Shown here one piece after another: positions 1-7,063 of a stretch of 9,637 nucleotides of DNA. Position 1 is the stretch's first letter. Each line of letters begins with the position of its first letter. Origin of the DNA: an uncultured Eubacteriales bacterium (GTDB lineage Bacteria > Bacillota > Clostridia > Monoglobales > Monoglobaceae); assembly GCA_905201285.1 (NCBI GenBank), contig CAJKNM010000063.1, positions 1-9,637 on the forward strand. Direction: 5' to 3'. The notes below the pieces were generated by a model that saw nothing but the letters and a program-made list of their open reading frames with translations, did no database searches and was not told the origin of the DNA. The position numbers were made by a program, and so were the translations under genes.

Positions 1-300
1 CTTCCGGGTATCTACTCTTTGTCACCATATACACTGGAAGAAGTGGTAGCGAGAAAGTATCTCATAAACGAAACCCCGGATGCAATACTCAATATAGTAG
101 ACGGTACAAATCTTGAAAGAAATCTCTATCTTACAACACAGCTTGCAGAACTCGGAATTCCGGTAGTCATTGCTGTAAATATGATGGATGTAGTCGAAAA
201 AAGGGGCGACAAGATAGATACAGGAAAACTTTCAGCAGAACTCGGATGCCCGGTATATGAAATTTCCGCATTAAAGGGAAGCGGTATTAAAGAAGCGGCG
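1..300 (+). other. feoB: FeoB G-domain segment (ferrous iron transport protein B, partial)
   Basis: This is the middle and end of the cytosolic GTP-binding domain of the Fe2+ transporter FeoB. Visible are the end of G3 (LPGIYSLSPY; the Asp of DxPG would be the codon just before base 1), a region with DAILNIVDGTNLERNLYLT typical of FeoB rather than other TRAFAC GTPases, the guanine-specificity motif NMMD at 178-189, and G5 SALKG at 265-279. The P-loop (G1) lies outside the window. The helical GDI domain and the Gate/membrane domains that should follow are absent, because the sequence switches to MurJ. The family assignment is firm; whether the fragment belongs at this locus is doubtful. Confidence 0.88.
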
Positions 301-1167
301 CTTATCGCCCTTCCGGTTCTGATAAGCTCGTGGGTACAGCCGCTCTGTAACGTGATAAATATGTCGTTCGGTTCAAGCCTGGGTGACGGAGCCGTTTCGG
401 CGCTCAACTGGGCAAACAAGATATATATTATTATGGTAGGTGTGTTTGCATATGCAATAACAAACTTTATCTTTCCGAAGCTGTCAAGGCTTGCATCCTC
501 CGAAAACGGTGATGAGTTTGCTGAAATGACAAGAATGTCGGTCGGTTACATCGCGGCAATAATCGGAATAGTCTGTGCGCTTTTTCTCGCGCTTTCAAGG
601 CCGATTATCAGCGTGGTGTTCGAGCGCGGAGAGTTTACCGCGGAAAATACGGCGATAACCGGAACGGCGCTGTTCTTCTATTCATTCGGAATGGTTGGCT
701 ATGCGATATGCGAGGTTCTGAACAAGAGCTTTTATGCCCTGTCCGATGGAAGAACCCCGATGATGACATCGCTTATAGGAATTGTAGTGAACTTCGGTAT
801 GGCGGCGCTCTTGGTCGGAGGACTGAAAATGGGCGTCGGCGGACTCGCTCTTGCGAGCGCGGTAAGCTCGCTGACTATTGCCGCCTGCTTGCTTTTTATG
901 ATAAACAAGCGCAGAAGGGGCGTTATCACCGCGGCTTTTATCGTAAACCTTATAAAAATTCTGATTTGTACCGCGGCGGCTTTTGCTGTCGCAAAGGCGG
1001 TAGATATATTTGCATCGGGAATCGGAAGCGGAACGATAATGACGCTGGTCAGACTTTGTATATGTGCGGCCCCGGCGGTTTTGGTCTATGTCGGTTTTGC
1101 TTATATAATAGGTGTGAACGAAATCCGTACTGCGGCGGCTAAGCTTAGAGGCATCGCCTCAAAATGA
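1..1167 (+). CDS. Chimeric ORF: FeoB G-domain fragment fused in frame to MurJ C-terminal lobe (5'-partial)
   Basis: The reading frame is open from base 1 to a TGA at 1165-1167; a TTG at 19 is the first start-like codon, but homology runs upstream of it, so the true start is outside the window. Codons 1-100 are a FeoB GTPase segment (LPG of the G3 motif at the very edge, NMMD G4 motif, SALKG G5 motif). From about codon 102 the protein is MurJ/MviN: the LPVLISSW helix start, the FERGEFT motif, and about eight hydrophobic helices ending in a basic tail. FeoB imports Fe2+, whereas MurJ flips lipid II across the membrane; no natural FeoB-MurJ architecture is known to me. As it stands it lacks the FeoB membrane channel and MurJ helices 1-6, which carry essential arginines in known MurJ proteins. 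A flippase function is therefore unlikely unless the junction is an assembly error. The next gene starts 33 nt downstream. Confidence 0.85.
   Translation, partial: LPGIYSLSPYTLEEVVARKYLINETPDAILNIVDGTNLERNLYLTTQLAELGIPVVIAVNMMDVVEKRGDKIDTGKLSAELGCPVYEISALKGSGIKEAALIALPVLISSWVQPLCNVINMSFGSSLGDGAVSALNWANKIYIIMVGVFAYAITNFIFPKLSRLASSENGDEFAEMTRMSVGYIAAIIGIVCALFLALSRPIISVVFERGEFTAENTAITGTALFFYSFGMVGYAICEVLNKSFYALSDGRTPMMTSLIGIVVNFGMAALLVGGLKMGVGGLALASAVSSLTIAACLLFMINKRRRGVITAAFIVNLIKILICTAAAFAVAKAVDIFASGIGSGTIMTLVRLCICAAPAVLVYVGFAYIIGVNEIRTAAAKLRGIASK
301..1167 (+). pseudogene. murJ: MurJ/MviN lipid II flippase, C-terminal lobe only (N-terminus replaced)
   Basis: MurJ is a MOP-superfamily flippase with 14 membrane helices in two lobes. 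This segment matches helices 7-14: a helix starting LPVLISSWVQP, the conserved SALNWANK stretch, FPKLSR, FERGEFT, and then five further hydrophobic spans, ending in a basic cytosolic tail. Family members are roughly 500 residues; only about 289 remain, so about 220 residues are missing at the N-terminus. There is no ribosome binding site or start codon at the join, so it is translated only as part of the fusion. It precedes an O-antigen-ligase-like gene and a glycosyltransferase, where a flippase for a lipid-linked saccharide makes sense. I label it as a broken gene; if the join is artefactual, the real genome has an intact murJ here. Confidence 0.8.
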
Positions 1168-1200
1168 GCGCTTAAAAAGCGAAAAGGAGAGTACTATATT

Positions 1201-3087
1201 ATGAACAACACAATCGGCTGCTTTCATGCGGCGTGGCTGTTTATTTGGAACTTGATAAAAAACAGCTTTATATATAAATTATTAAAAGGAATATATGACG
1301 GAATCTCGGGCGCATGGCGAAAAAGCCGAATCGTTGGCTGGTTCAGGCGGCTTCACGTTGATGAGGATGCTCTGGGCAAGACGTTAGCAGGGAGAATTGT
1401 GCGAAGTCCGTTTACGTTTTTGGAGTTTTTACAGAAAAAGCTCGGCGGAAGGCTTTCGGCGGCGATAGAGGAAAGCTCGGTTTTTGACCTGTGCCGGGCA
1501 TATCTTCATAATCTGCTTGCGCTGAACCTGCGTTTTATCGGTCTTTTGTTGTTTGTCGTGTCATCGGGGTTGATTTTTGGACAGCTGGCAATGCACCAAA
1601 AGGCGGGTTGGGTATTGCTCAGCGGAGCGGCTGTCGGAGCGGTTCTGTCATTCTTTGATGTTAATGTGACCGGGTATCTCAAGGGTTCGGCGCTTGTTCG
1701 GCTTGCCTGCACCCTTCTCGGAATCGAGCCGGACTTTAACTGGTATGACGAAGAATATACAAAAGGAAAGGACGGGCTTCTTTCGGCCGTTTTTTTCGGG
1801 GCGGCTGCCGGTCTTGCCGGCGGAATTATTAATCCGCTTCTCGCCCCCGCGGCGGTAATCGGCTTTGCGGCGGTTTTCCTTATACTCCGCTCGCCGGCGG
1901 CAGGAGTGTTCTTCCTTGTGCTTGCCGCACCTCTTGCGCCGACAATGGCGGATGTCGGACTTGCGCTTTTGTGCATATTCTCGCTTGCGGTCTATTCGAT
2001 AACGCACGAAGGCTTTAAGTTCAGATTCGACGGAATCGGATTTTTTATAATGATTTTTCTCGGGGTATATGTCATTGCGGCTCTGACATCGTTCGCTATG
2101 CTGAACAGCTTCAGTATTTGGGCAATATACTTCGTATTTATTTCGATGTATTTTGTAATCATTAACACCGTGGACACGGAAAAGCTTTTGATGAACCTTT
2201 TAACTATGTTCGTAATTTCGGGATTTCTGGTATGCCTTTACGGTGTGGCACAGTATGTTTTCGGCTGGGATACATCACAGGCGTGGATGGATGAACAGAT
2301 GTTCAGCGATATTAAGATGCGAATTTACTCAACGCTCGGAAACCCCAACGTACTCGGCGAGTATATACTTCTTGTTCTGCCGGCGGCGGTCGGACTTATG
2401 TGGGTCAGCAGGAAACCGGCGGCGAAGATTGTCTACGCCGGAATTTCGGCGATTATGTTCGGGGCGTTGATACTTACGTTCTCACGCGGATGCTGGATAG
2501 GAATTATGGCTGCGGCGGCAATATTCATTACCTTTGCGGCAGGAAAGCTGTGGGGGCTCGGACTGATTGCCCTTCCGATAATACCTATGATTCTTCCCGA
2601 AAGCATAATCAAGAGATTTTCGAGTATCGGAAATATGGAGGATTCTTCAACCTCATACCGTGTGTATATCTGGATGGGAACCCTTGCGATGGTAAAGGAC
2701 TTTTGGCTGTCGGGCATAGGAATGGGTCAAAAGGCGTTTACCCAGGTGTACCCGTTCTATTCGTACAACGGAATCGTGGCACCTCATTCGCACAACCTGT
2801 TTTTGCAGATTTTGGTTGAGTCAGGTGTAACGGGAATTTCGGTTTTTCTGATAATAACGATTCTGTTTTTGAGAAGAATTATGACCGGCTATCAGATAGG
2901 CGGAAAGGGCGACAGGCTTTCAACCGTTATGACCGCACTTGCGGCCGGTGTATGCGGCTTCCTCCTACAGGGAATGTTCGACAACTGTTTCTATAACTAT
3001 CGCGTGATGCTTGTGTTCTGGTGCGTTTTGGCAATGGGAAGGGCATGCGTGTATGTTGCGGAGCGGAAAAGGAGGTCGGATAAATGA
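1201..3087 (+). CDS. O-antigen ligase/polymerase-like membrane protein (Wzy_C family)
   Basis: A 628-residue polytopic membrane protein of the O-antigen ligase / Wzy polymerase superfamily, which transfers or polymerises undecaprenyl-linked glycans on the outer face of the membrane. The Wzy_C signature lies in the C-terminal half: STLGNPNVLGEY near residue 375, LTFSRGCWIG near 425, SYRVYIW near 485, GIGMGQKAF near 505, then a large loop with APHSHNLFLQILVESG near 527-541. The His-Asn pair and downstream Glu-x-Gly are the conserved ligase features. Unusual is an N-terminal part of about 110 residues before the first clear membrane span, basic and amphipathic, plus further spans before the ligase domain. 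The ATG at 1201 follows a good AGGAG site. The TGA overlaps the start of the following glycosyltransferase by 4 bp, so the two are probably coupled. The substrate cannot be told. In a Firmicute the product would be a capsule, teichoic-like or other wall polymer rather than LPS. Confidence 0.85.
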   Translation: MNNTIGCFHAAWLFIWNLIKNSFIYKLLKGIYDGISGAWRKSRIVGWFRRLHVDEDALGKTLAGRIVRSPFTFLEFLQKKLGGRLSAAIEESSVFDLCRAYLHNLLALNLRFIGLLLFVVSSGLIFGQLAMHQKAGWVLLSGAAVGAVLSFFDVNVTGYLKGSALVRLACTLLGIEPDFNWYDEEYTKGKDGLLSAVFFGAAAGLAGGIINPLLAPAAVIGFAAVFLILRSPAAGVFFLVLAAPLAPTMADVGLALLCIFSLAVYSITHEGFKFRFDGIGFFIMIFLGVYVIAALTSFAMLNSFSIWAIYFVFISMYFVIINTVDTEKLLMNLLTMFVISGFLVCLYGVAQYVFGWDTSQAWMDEQMFSDIKMRIYSTLGNPNVLGEYILLVLPAAVGLMWVSRKPAAKIVYAGISAIMFGALILTFSRGCWIGIMAAAAIFITFAAGKLWGLGLIALPIIPMILPESIIKRFSSIGNMEDSSTSYRVYIWMGTLAMVKDFWLSGIGMGQKAFTQVYPFYSYNGIVAPHSHNLFLQILVESGVTGISVFLIITILFLRRIMTGYQIGGKGDRLSTVMTALAAGVCGFLLQGMFDNCFYNYRVMLVFWCVLAMGRACVYVAERKRRSDK

Positions 3088-4196
3088 TAAAAGTGGTTGA
3101 AGTATCATCAGATTCAAATATAGGCGGCGCCGGGAAGTGTATTCTGACATTTTTAAAGACGTTTGACCGAAAAAGTTTTGACGTTTGCGTTGTGCTTCCG
3201 AAGAAGAGCCTTTTAAGACCCGAGGTCGAAGAACTCGGAATCAAGGTCTGTGAAGCGGAGCATCTCGCTGAGAAATCGCTCGACTTCAAAGCCGTATCGG
3301 GACTTATTAAACTGTTTAAAGAACTTAAACCCGATATTGTTCATACCCATGCGAGCATGTCGGCGCGAATCGCCGCAAAACTCTGCGGAATCAAGACGGT
3401 CTACACAAGGCACAGCGTTTTTCCGCCGCCCGACAAGCTATGCCATGGAATAGGCAAGGCAATTAACGGGTTTGTCAACAATCATACGGCGGACAGGATA
3501 ATTGCCGTTGCTGAAGCGGCAAAGGAGAATATCGTGGTTACTGGTGTTGACCCGAAAAAAATTGACGTAATATTAAACGGTGTTGAGCCGCTTGTTCCGT
3601 ACAGCGAGGAAAGGCTTTCAGAGCTTCGCAGGGAATATAATATAGAAGGCGGAGAAAAGGTCGCCGTAATGGCGGCAAGACTTAATGTGGTAAAGGGGCA
3701 TAAGTATTTTGTCAAGGCGGCGGAAATTTTAAAGAGCCGCGGAATTAAGTTTAAATTTCTGATTGCCGGAACGGGCGACGCGGAGGATGAGCTGAAACAG
3801 CAGATTAAGGCTTCCGGTCTTGAAAATGAGGTGGTTATGCTCGGCTTTTTGAGCAATGTTGAGCCGCTTATGAACGTTATGGACGTTCAGGTCAACTGTT
3901 CATTCGGTACAGAGGCGACAAGCCTTGCACTTCTTGAGGGTATGAGCCTCGGGAAGCCGGCGGTTGTTACCGACTTCGGCGGAAACCCGGGAGTTATTCA
4001 AAACGGGGTGAACGGATTTTTAACCCCGACGCACGATGCGGAGACTCTTGCCAAAGACCTTGAAATGCTTTTCTGTGATGAGGACTTATATAAAAGAATG
4101 AGTGCCGAGTGCAGGCGGATATACAAGGAAAAATTCACAGCCGATGTAAACGCAAGAAATATAGAAAATGTGTATATGGCTGTGCTTAATAAATAA
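3084..4196 (+). CDS. Glycosyltransferase family 4 (GT-B fold)
   Basis: A 370-residue retaining-type GT4 glycosyltransferase that would move a sugar from a nucleotide-sugar donor onto a lipid-linked or glycan acceptor at the cytoplasmic membrane face. The N-terminal Rossmann half has the glycine-rich NIGGAGK near residue 12 and DIVHTHAS near 84-91. The linker DVILNGVE and AARLNVVKGH open the C-terminal half. The donor-binding EX7E motif is clear at Glu277 and Glu285 (GTEATSLALLEGMS), followed by GKPAVVTDFGGNPG. Length and motif order are normal for the family and it looks intact. GGAGGT at 3071-3076 supports the ATG at 3084, which overlaps the stop of the upstream ligase-like gene (ATGA). Donor and acceptor are unknown; context points to the same envelope glycan pathway. 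Confidence 0.9.
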   Translation: MIKVVEVSSDSNIGGAGKCILTFLKTFDRKSFDVCVVLPKKSLLRPEVEELGIKVCEAEHLAEKSLDFKAVSGLIKLFKELKPDIVHTHASMSARIAAKLCGIKTVYTRHSVFPPPDKLCHGIGKAINGFVNNHTADRIIAVAEAAKENIVVTGVDPKKIDVILNGVEPLVPYSEERLSELRREYNIEGGEKVAVMAARLNVVKGHKYFVKAAEILKSRGIKFKFLIAGTGDAEDELKQQIKASGLENEVVMLGFLSNVEPLMNVMDVQVNCSFGTEATSLALLEGMSLGKPAVVTDFGGNPGVIQNGVNGFLTPTHDAETLAKDLEMLFCDEDLYKRMSAECRRIYKEKFTADVNARNIENVYMAVLNK

Positions 4197-4239
4197 GCTG
4201 AAAAATTAAGCGGAAAATAATCAGATTGGAGATTTTGTT

Positions 4240-4725
4240 ATGGAGAACAAGAAAAAAGTCAGATTTAACGGTATGGACTTGTTTATAATAATAGCGGTGA
4301 TTCTTGTTGCCGCAGCAGGGATATATCTTATGCACGGAAGAGGAAGCGGAAAAGCCTCGGCATCGGAGAAAAATGTTAATGTGACATATACGGTCGAGCT
4401 GGCGGGCAAGGGAGAGAATTTGACAAAGCTTATAAAAGAGGGCGACCCCGTTATGGTCGGCGAAAAGGATAAGGCCAATATGAAGGTTACAGCTGTTGAG
4501 GTCTCTCAGGCAAAGACCGACGGATATGATATTGAGACGGGGCGTGTGCTTCGCTCTCCCATACCCGACGAGTATGATATAAAGGTCACTATGACTGCGG
4601 TCGGAACCGAATCCGACACGGCGATAAAGGTTGACGGAGTTGCTTTAAGGGTCGGTCAGAACGCGGTGCTCAGCAGTAAGGGCTGGGCAGGAAGCGGATA
4701 TGCAATCGGACTTGAAACAAAATAA
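4240..4725 (+). CDS. DUF4330-like single-pass membrane protein, copy 1
   Basis: A 161-residue protein of unknown function. After a short basic N-terminus there is one hydrophobic segment at about residues 13-31 and then a polar, beta-rich domain, predicted outside the membrane. It resembles the DUF4330 family by layout and sequence feel; this is recognition, not a search result. Shared with the next gene are an IP-D/E-E-x-Y-x-V/I-x-VT block (here from Ile108) and a C-terminal stretch GSGYAIGLE that mirrors GASVYSIE in copy 2. A TTGGAG site at 4226-4231 precedes the ATG. It sits 43 nt after the GT4 gene and 31 nt before copy 2, so it is likely co-transcribed with envelope glycan genes. A role as an accessory to a glycan polymerase or ligase is only a guess from context. 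Confidence 0.75.
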   Translation: MENKKKVRFNGMDLFIIIAVILVAAAGIYLMHGRGSGKASASEKNVNVTYTVELAGKGENLTKLIKEGDPVMVGEKDKANMKVTAVEVSQAKTDGYDIETGRVLRSPIPDEYDIKVTMTAVGTESDTAIKVDGVALRVGQNAVLSSKGWAGSGYAIGLETK

Positions 4726-4756
4726 CTCAGGTGCATAGTGATAGGAGGAAAAAATA

Positions 4757-5245
4757 ATGATTATAAATAAAGACGGAAAGCTTTTCGGTAAAATCAGCAT
4801 TATTGATATTGCGGCTGTGCTGATTATAATAGTTTTGATTGTCGGAATCGCAAGTCGGTTTTCGGGTAAGTCAAATGTGGTCGTTTCATCGGGAGAGAAG
4901 ATAAAGTGTACCTTCCTGATAAAGAATGTCAGAACATATACGGTGGACGCGCTTGAAAAGAAGGGGCCTATGTTTGACAAGACTTCAAAAGAGTATATAG
5001 GCGAGATTGTTGACGTAAGGCAGACAGAGGGTAAGTATAAGGTAAATATGGCGGACGGAAGCTTTAAAGAAGCTATCCCCGAAGAGAGATATAACGTCTA
5101 TGTGACGGTTGAATTTACGGGAAAGTCGGGAAGCAACGGCTTTTATACCGCCGCTAATAAGTTCCTCGGCGCGGGAACCTCAACAAACATCACAACCAAG
5201 TACGCTGAGTGCGGAGCATCGGTTTATTCGATTGAAGCGGAATAA
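4757..5245 (+). CDS. DUF4330-like single-pass membrane protein, copy 2
   Basis: A 162-residue protein of unknown function and a diverged paralogue of the preceding gene. The N-terminus (INKDGKLFGKISIIDIAAVL) is the more typical DUF4330 form, followed by one membrane span at about residues 17-35 and an extracytoplasmic domain. Alignable points with copy 1 are the IPEERYNVYVT block from Ile107 (copy 1 has its own at 108) and the C-terminal Gly/Ser-rich strand ending in SIE. Length is nearly identical to copy 1 (162 against 161). A strong AGGAGG at 4743-4748 precedes the ATG. The copies are too diverged to be a recent duplication and may form a hetero-oligomer. I do not know a function for the family. 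Confidence 0.78.
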   Translation: MIINKDGKLFGKISIIDIAAVLIIIVLIVGIASRFSGKSNVVVSSGEKIKCTFLIKNVRTYTVDALEKKGPMFDKTSKEYIGEIVDVRQTEGKYKVNMADGSFKEAIPEERYNVYVTVEFTGKSGSNGFYTAANKFLGAGTSTNITTKYAECGASVYSIEAE

Positions 5246-5270
5246 CAAAAGCAGAATAACAGAAATGGAC

Positions 5271-5275
5271 GGTGA
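5271..5275 (+). promoter_or_regulatory. Ribosome binding site deciding the methyltransferase start
   Basis: GGTGA, complementary to the 3' part of the anti-Shine-Dalgarno sequence, ends 5 nt before ATG 5281. It overlaps the alternative GTG codon at 5272, which argues that the GTG is part of the ribosome site rather than the start. Confidence 0.5.
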
Positions 5276-5280
5276 GACTT

Positions 5281-6147
5281 ATGTTTCTTGCGGACGGCTG
5301 GAAGGACTATAAGGTTCTTGACTGCTCTGACGGAGAGAAGCTTGAGATTTGGGGAGACAAAATTTTGGTTCGACCCGATCCTCAGATTGTCTGGAAGTCG
5401 GACAAGTCAAGAAATGAGTGGAAAGCGGCGGACGCTGTTTACCACCGCAGCAAGACGGGCGGAGGAAGCTGGGAATGTTTTAAAAGGCTTCCGGATTCGT
5501 GGACAATAAATTACGGAGATTTGAAATTCGGCATAAAGCCGATGGGTTTTAAGCATACCGGGCTGTTTCCCGAGCAGGCGGCGAACTGGGACTGGTTCTC
5601 ACGTCTGATTAAGAATGAAAAAGGACGTGACGTCAATGTTTTAAACCTTTTCGCATATACCGGCGGAGCAACCGTTGCGGCGGCAAAGGCCGGAGCAATG
5701 GTGTGTCACGTTGATGCGGCGAAGGGAATGGTTTCGTGGGCGAAGGAGAACGCGGCGCTTTCGGGACTTTCAGAGCATCCTATACGTTATATAGTGGATG
5801 ACGTTAAAAAGTTTGCTCAAAGAGAGCTTCGCCGCGGACATAAATATGACGGAATCATAATGGATCCGCCGTCCTATGGCAGGGGGCCGGGCGGCGAGGT
5901 CTGGAAGATAGAGAATGAAATTTTTGATTTAATTGATTTATGTACAAAGCTTTTAACGGATAATCCCATATTCTTTCTTGTCAATTCGTATACGACGGGT
6001 TTGTCGGTAAGTGTAATCGAGAATATCTACAGATTAACAATTCAAAAACGTTTCGGCGGACATATAAGCGCCGATGAGGTCGGACTGCCGATTGATAACA
6101 GCAGCCTTGTCCTTCCCTGTGGCTATAGCACGCGATGGGAAAGGTAA
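5281..6147 (+). CDS. Class I SAM-dependent methyltransferase, COG1092 type (probable RNA methyltransferase)
   Basis: A 288-residue Rossmann-fold methyltransferase that uses S-adenosylmethionine. Motif I is NLFAYTGGATVAA near residues 122-134, the acidic residue at the end of strand 2 is Asp145 (HVDAAKGM), and motif IV is DPPSYGRG from Asp195. This DPPSY motif and the YTGGATVAAAKAGA context match the RlmI/RlmK-like COG1092 group, whose studied members methylate cytosine-5 or guanine-N7 in 23S rRNA. The PUA domain found in RlmI is not apparent; the N-terminal ~90 residues instead hold a small domain (FLADGWKDY...). I chose ATG 5281 because GGTGA at 5271-5275 sits at the right distance. An in-frame GTG at 5272 would add three residues but has no ribosome binding site. 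It lies 35 nt after the second DUF4330-like gene. The substrate is not determined by the sequence. Confidence 0.85.
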   Translation: MFLADGWKDYKVLDCSDGEKLEIWGDKILVRPDPQIVWKSDKSRNEWKAADAVYHRSKTGGGSWECFKRLPDSWTINYGDLKFGIKPMGFKHTGLFPEQAANWDWFSRLIKNEKGRDVNVLNLFAYTGGATVAAAKAGAMVCHVDAAKGMVSWAKENAALSGLSEHPIRYIVDDVKKFAQRELRRGHKYDGIIMDPPSYGRGPGGEVWKIENEIFDLIDLCTKLLTDNPIFFLVNSYTTGLSVSVIENIYRLTIQKRFGGHISADEVGLPIDNSSLVLPCGYSTRWER

Positions 6148-6183
6148 TGACGGGAAGGACAATACTTAAAAACATACCGAATC

Positions 6184-6187
6184 GGAG
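6184..6187 (+). promoter_or_regulatory. Ribosome binding site deciding the ecfA1 start
   Basis: GGAG ends 9 nt before ATG 6197. It directly abuts an in-frame TTG at 6188, which therefore cannot use it. The ATG is preferred. Confidence 0.6.
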
Positions 6188-6196
6188 TTGAACACG

Positions 6197-7063
6197 ATGG
6201 ATACAATAATTAAAGCAGAAAATCTGAAATTTGAATACAGAAATGATGAAACCGATGAGGTAACAGAGGTTTTAAAAGGCGTTTCGATTGATATAAAAAG
6301 AGGCGAATTTGTTGCCGTTCTCGGCCATAACGGCTCGGGAAAGTCGACGCTTGCCAAGCATCTTAATGCAATACTTACCCCGACCGCGGGGAGGGTAAGC
6401 GTTTGCGGAATTGATACGGCGGATGAAAACAGGCTTTTTGAAATTCGCCGCAGGGTAGGAATGGTTTTTCAGAATCCGGACAACCAAATGGTTGCTAATA
6501 TCGTTGAGGATGACGTTGCATTTGCACCCGAAAATCTCGGTATGCCGAGGGAAGAAATTCGCCGCCGTGTTGACAACGCGCTTGCCGCGGTGAATATGTC
6601 GGCCTTTTCAAAGCACGCGCCGCATATGCTCTCCGGCGGTCAGAAACAGCGGATTGCCATTGCCGGAGTATTGGCTATGGAACCCGAAATTATCGTGCTG
6701 GACGAGCCTACCGCTATGCTTGACCCTGCCGGAAGGCGCGAGGTTATTTCGACCGTTCGGCGGCTGAACCGCGAGCTTAAAATGACGGCCGTATTGATAA
6801 CTCATTATATGGATGAGGCGGTTTCCGCCGACCGTGTGATTGTTATGGACAGCGGAAGGATAGTGATGGACGGCGTTCCGTCACAAATCTTCCCTCAGGT
6901 TGAGCGAATGCATTCTCTCGGGTTGGATACGCCTCAGGCAACTGAGCTTGCGTATCTGCTCAAAAAATCGGGGTTTAATATAGACGGAACGGTTTTGACC
7001 GTCGATGATTGCATATCCGAAATTTCGGAATTATGGAGGAATAAGGTGGGGGCAGATGATTAA
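6197..7063 (+). CDS. ecfA1: Energy-coupling factor transporter ATP-binding protein EcfA1
   Basis: A 288-residue ABC ATPase, one of the two cytosolic motors of an ECF-type importer for vitamins or transition metals. All motifs are intact: Walker A GHNGSGKST at 43-51 (Lys49), Q-loop FQNPDNQM near 92, signature LSGGQ at 145-149, Walker B ending at Asp169 with catalytic Glu170, and the H-loop His203. The FQNPDNQ form of the Q-loop and the DDVAFAPENLG segment are typical of CbiO/EcfA proteins. The C-terminal ~60 residues after the nucleotide-binding domain fit the EcfA dimerisation extension. An in-frame TTG at 6188 is rejected because GGAG at 6184-6187 suits the ATG. It overlaps ecfA2 by 8 bp. 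EcfA1 against EcfA2 is assigned by gene order. Confidence 0.92.
   Translation: MDTIIKAENLKFEYRNDETDEVTEVLKGVSIDIKRGEFVAVLGHNGSGKSTLAKHLNAILTPTAGRVSVCGIDTADENRLFEIRRRVGMVFQNPDNQMVANIVEDDVAFAPENLGMPREEIRRRVDNALAAVNMSAFSKHAPHMLSGGQKQRIAIAGVLAMEPEIIVLDEPTAMLDPAGRREVISTVRRLNRELKMTAVLITHYMDEAVSADRVIVMDSGRIVMDGVPSQIFPQVERMHSLGLDTPQATELAYLLKKSGFNIDGTVLTVDDCISEISELWRNKVGADD
7043..7048 (+). promoter_or_regulatory. Ribosome binding site of ecfA2, inside ecfA1
   Basis: AAGGTG ends 7 nt before ATG 7056 and lies within the last codons of ecfA1. It supports the ATG over an in-frame start-like codon at 7005 that would add 17 unrelated residues. Confidence 0.55.

Noticed and set aside
1169..1181. Small hairpin CGCTT-AAA-AAGCG between the MurJ part and the ligase-like gene
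   Set aside because: A 5-bp stem without a following U-tract, directly ahead of a ribosome site; not a credible terminator.
126..2007. Long minus-strand open frames (for example 126-419, 1506-1976 and 1648-2007)
   Set aside because: They lie opposite well-supported membrane protein genes, have low-complexity Arg/Ala/Pro/Ser-rich composition and no family resemblance; they are expected shadows of GCG-rich coding sequence.
2243..2819. Overlapping plus-strand frames within the ligase-like gene
   Set aside because: They are out of frame with the clear Wzy_C motifs and show no recognisable protein.
7005..7055. Upstream extension of ecfA2
   Set aside because: The extra 17 residues are the out-of-frame reading of the ecfA1 3' end and do not match the family N-terminus; ATG 7056 has a proper ribosome site.
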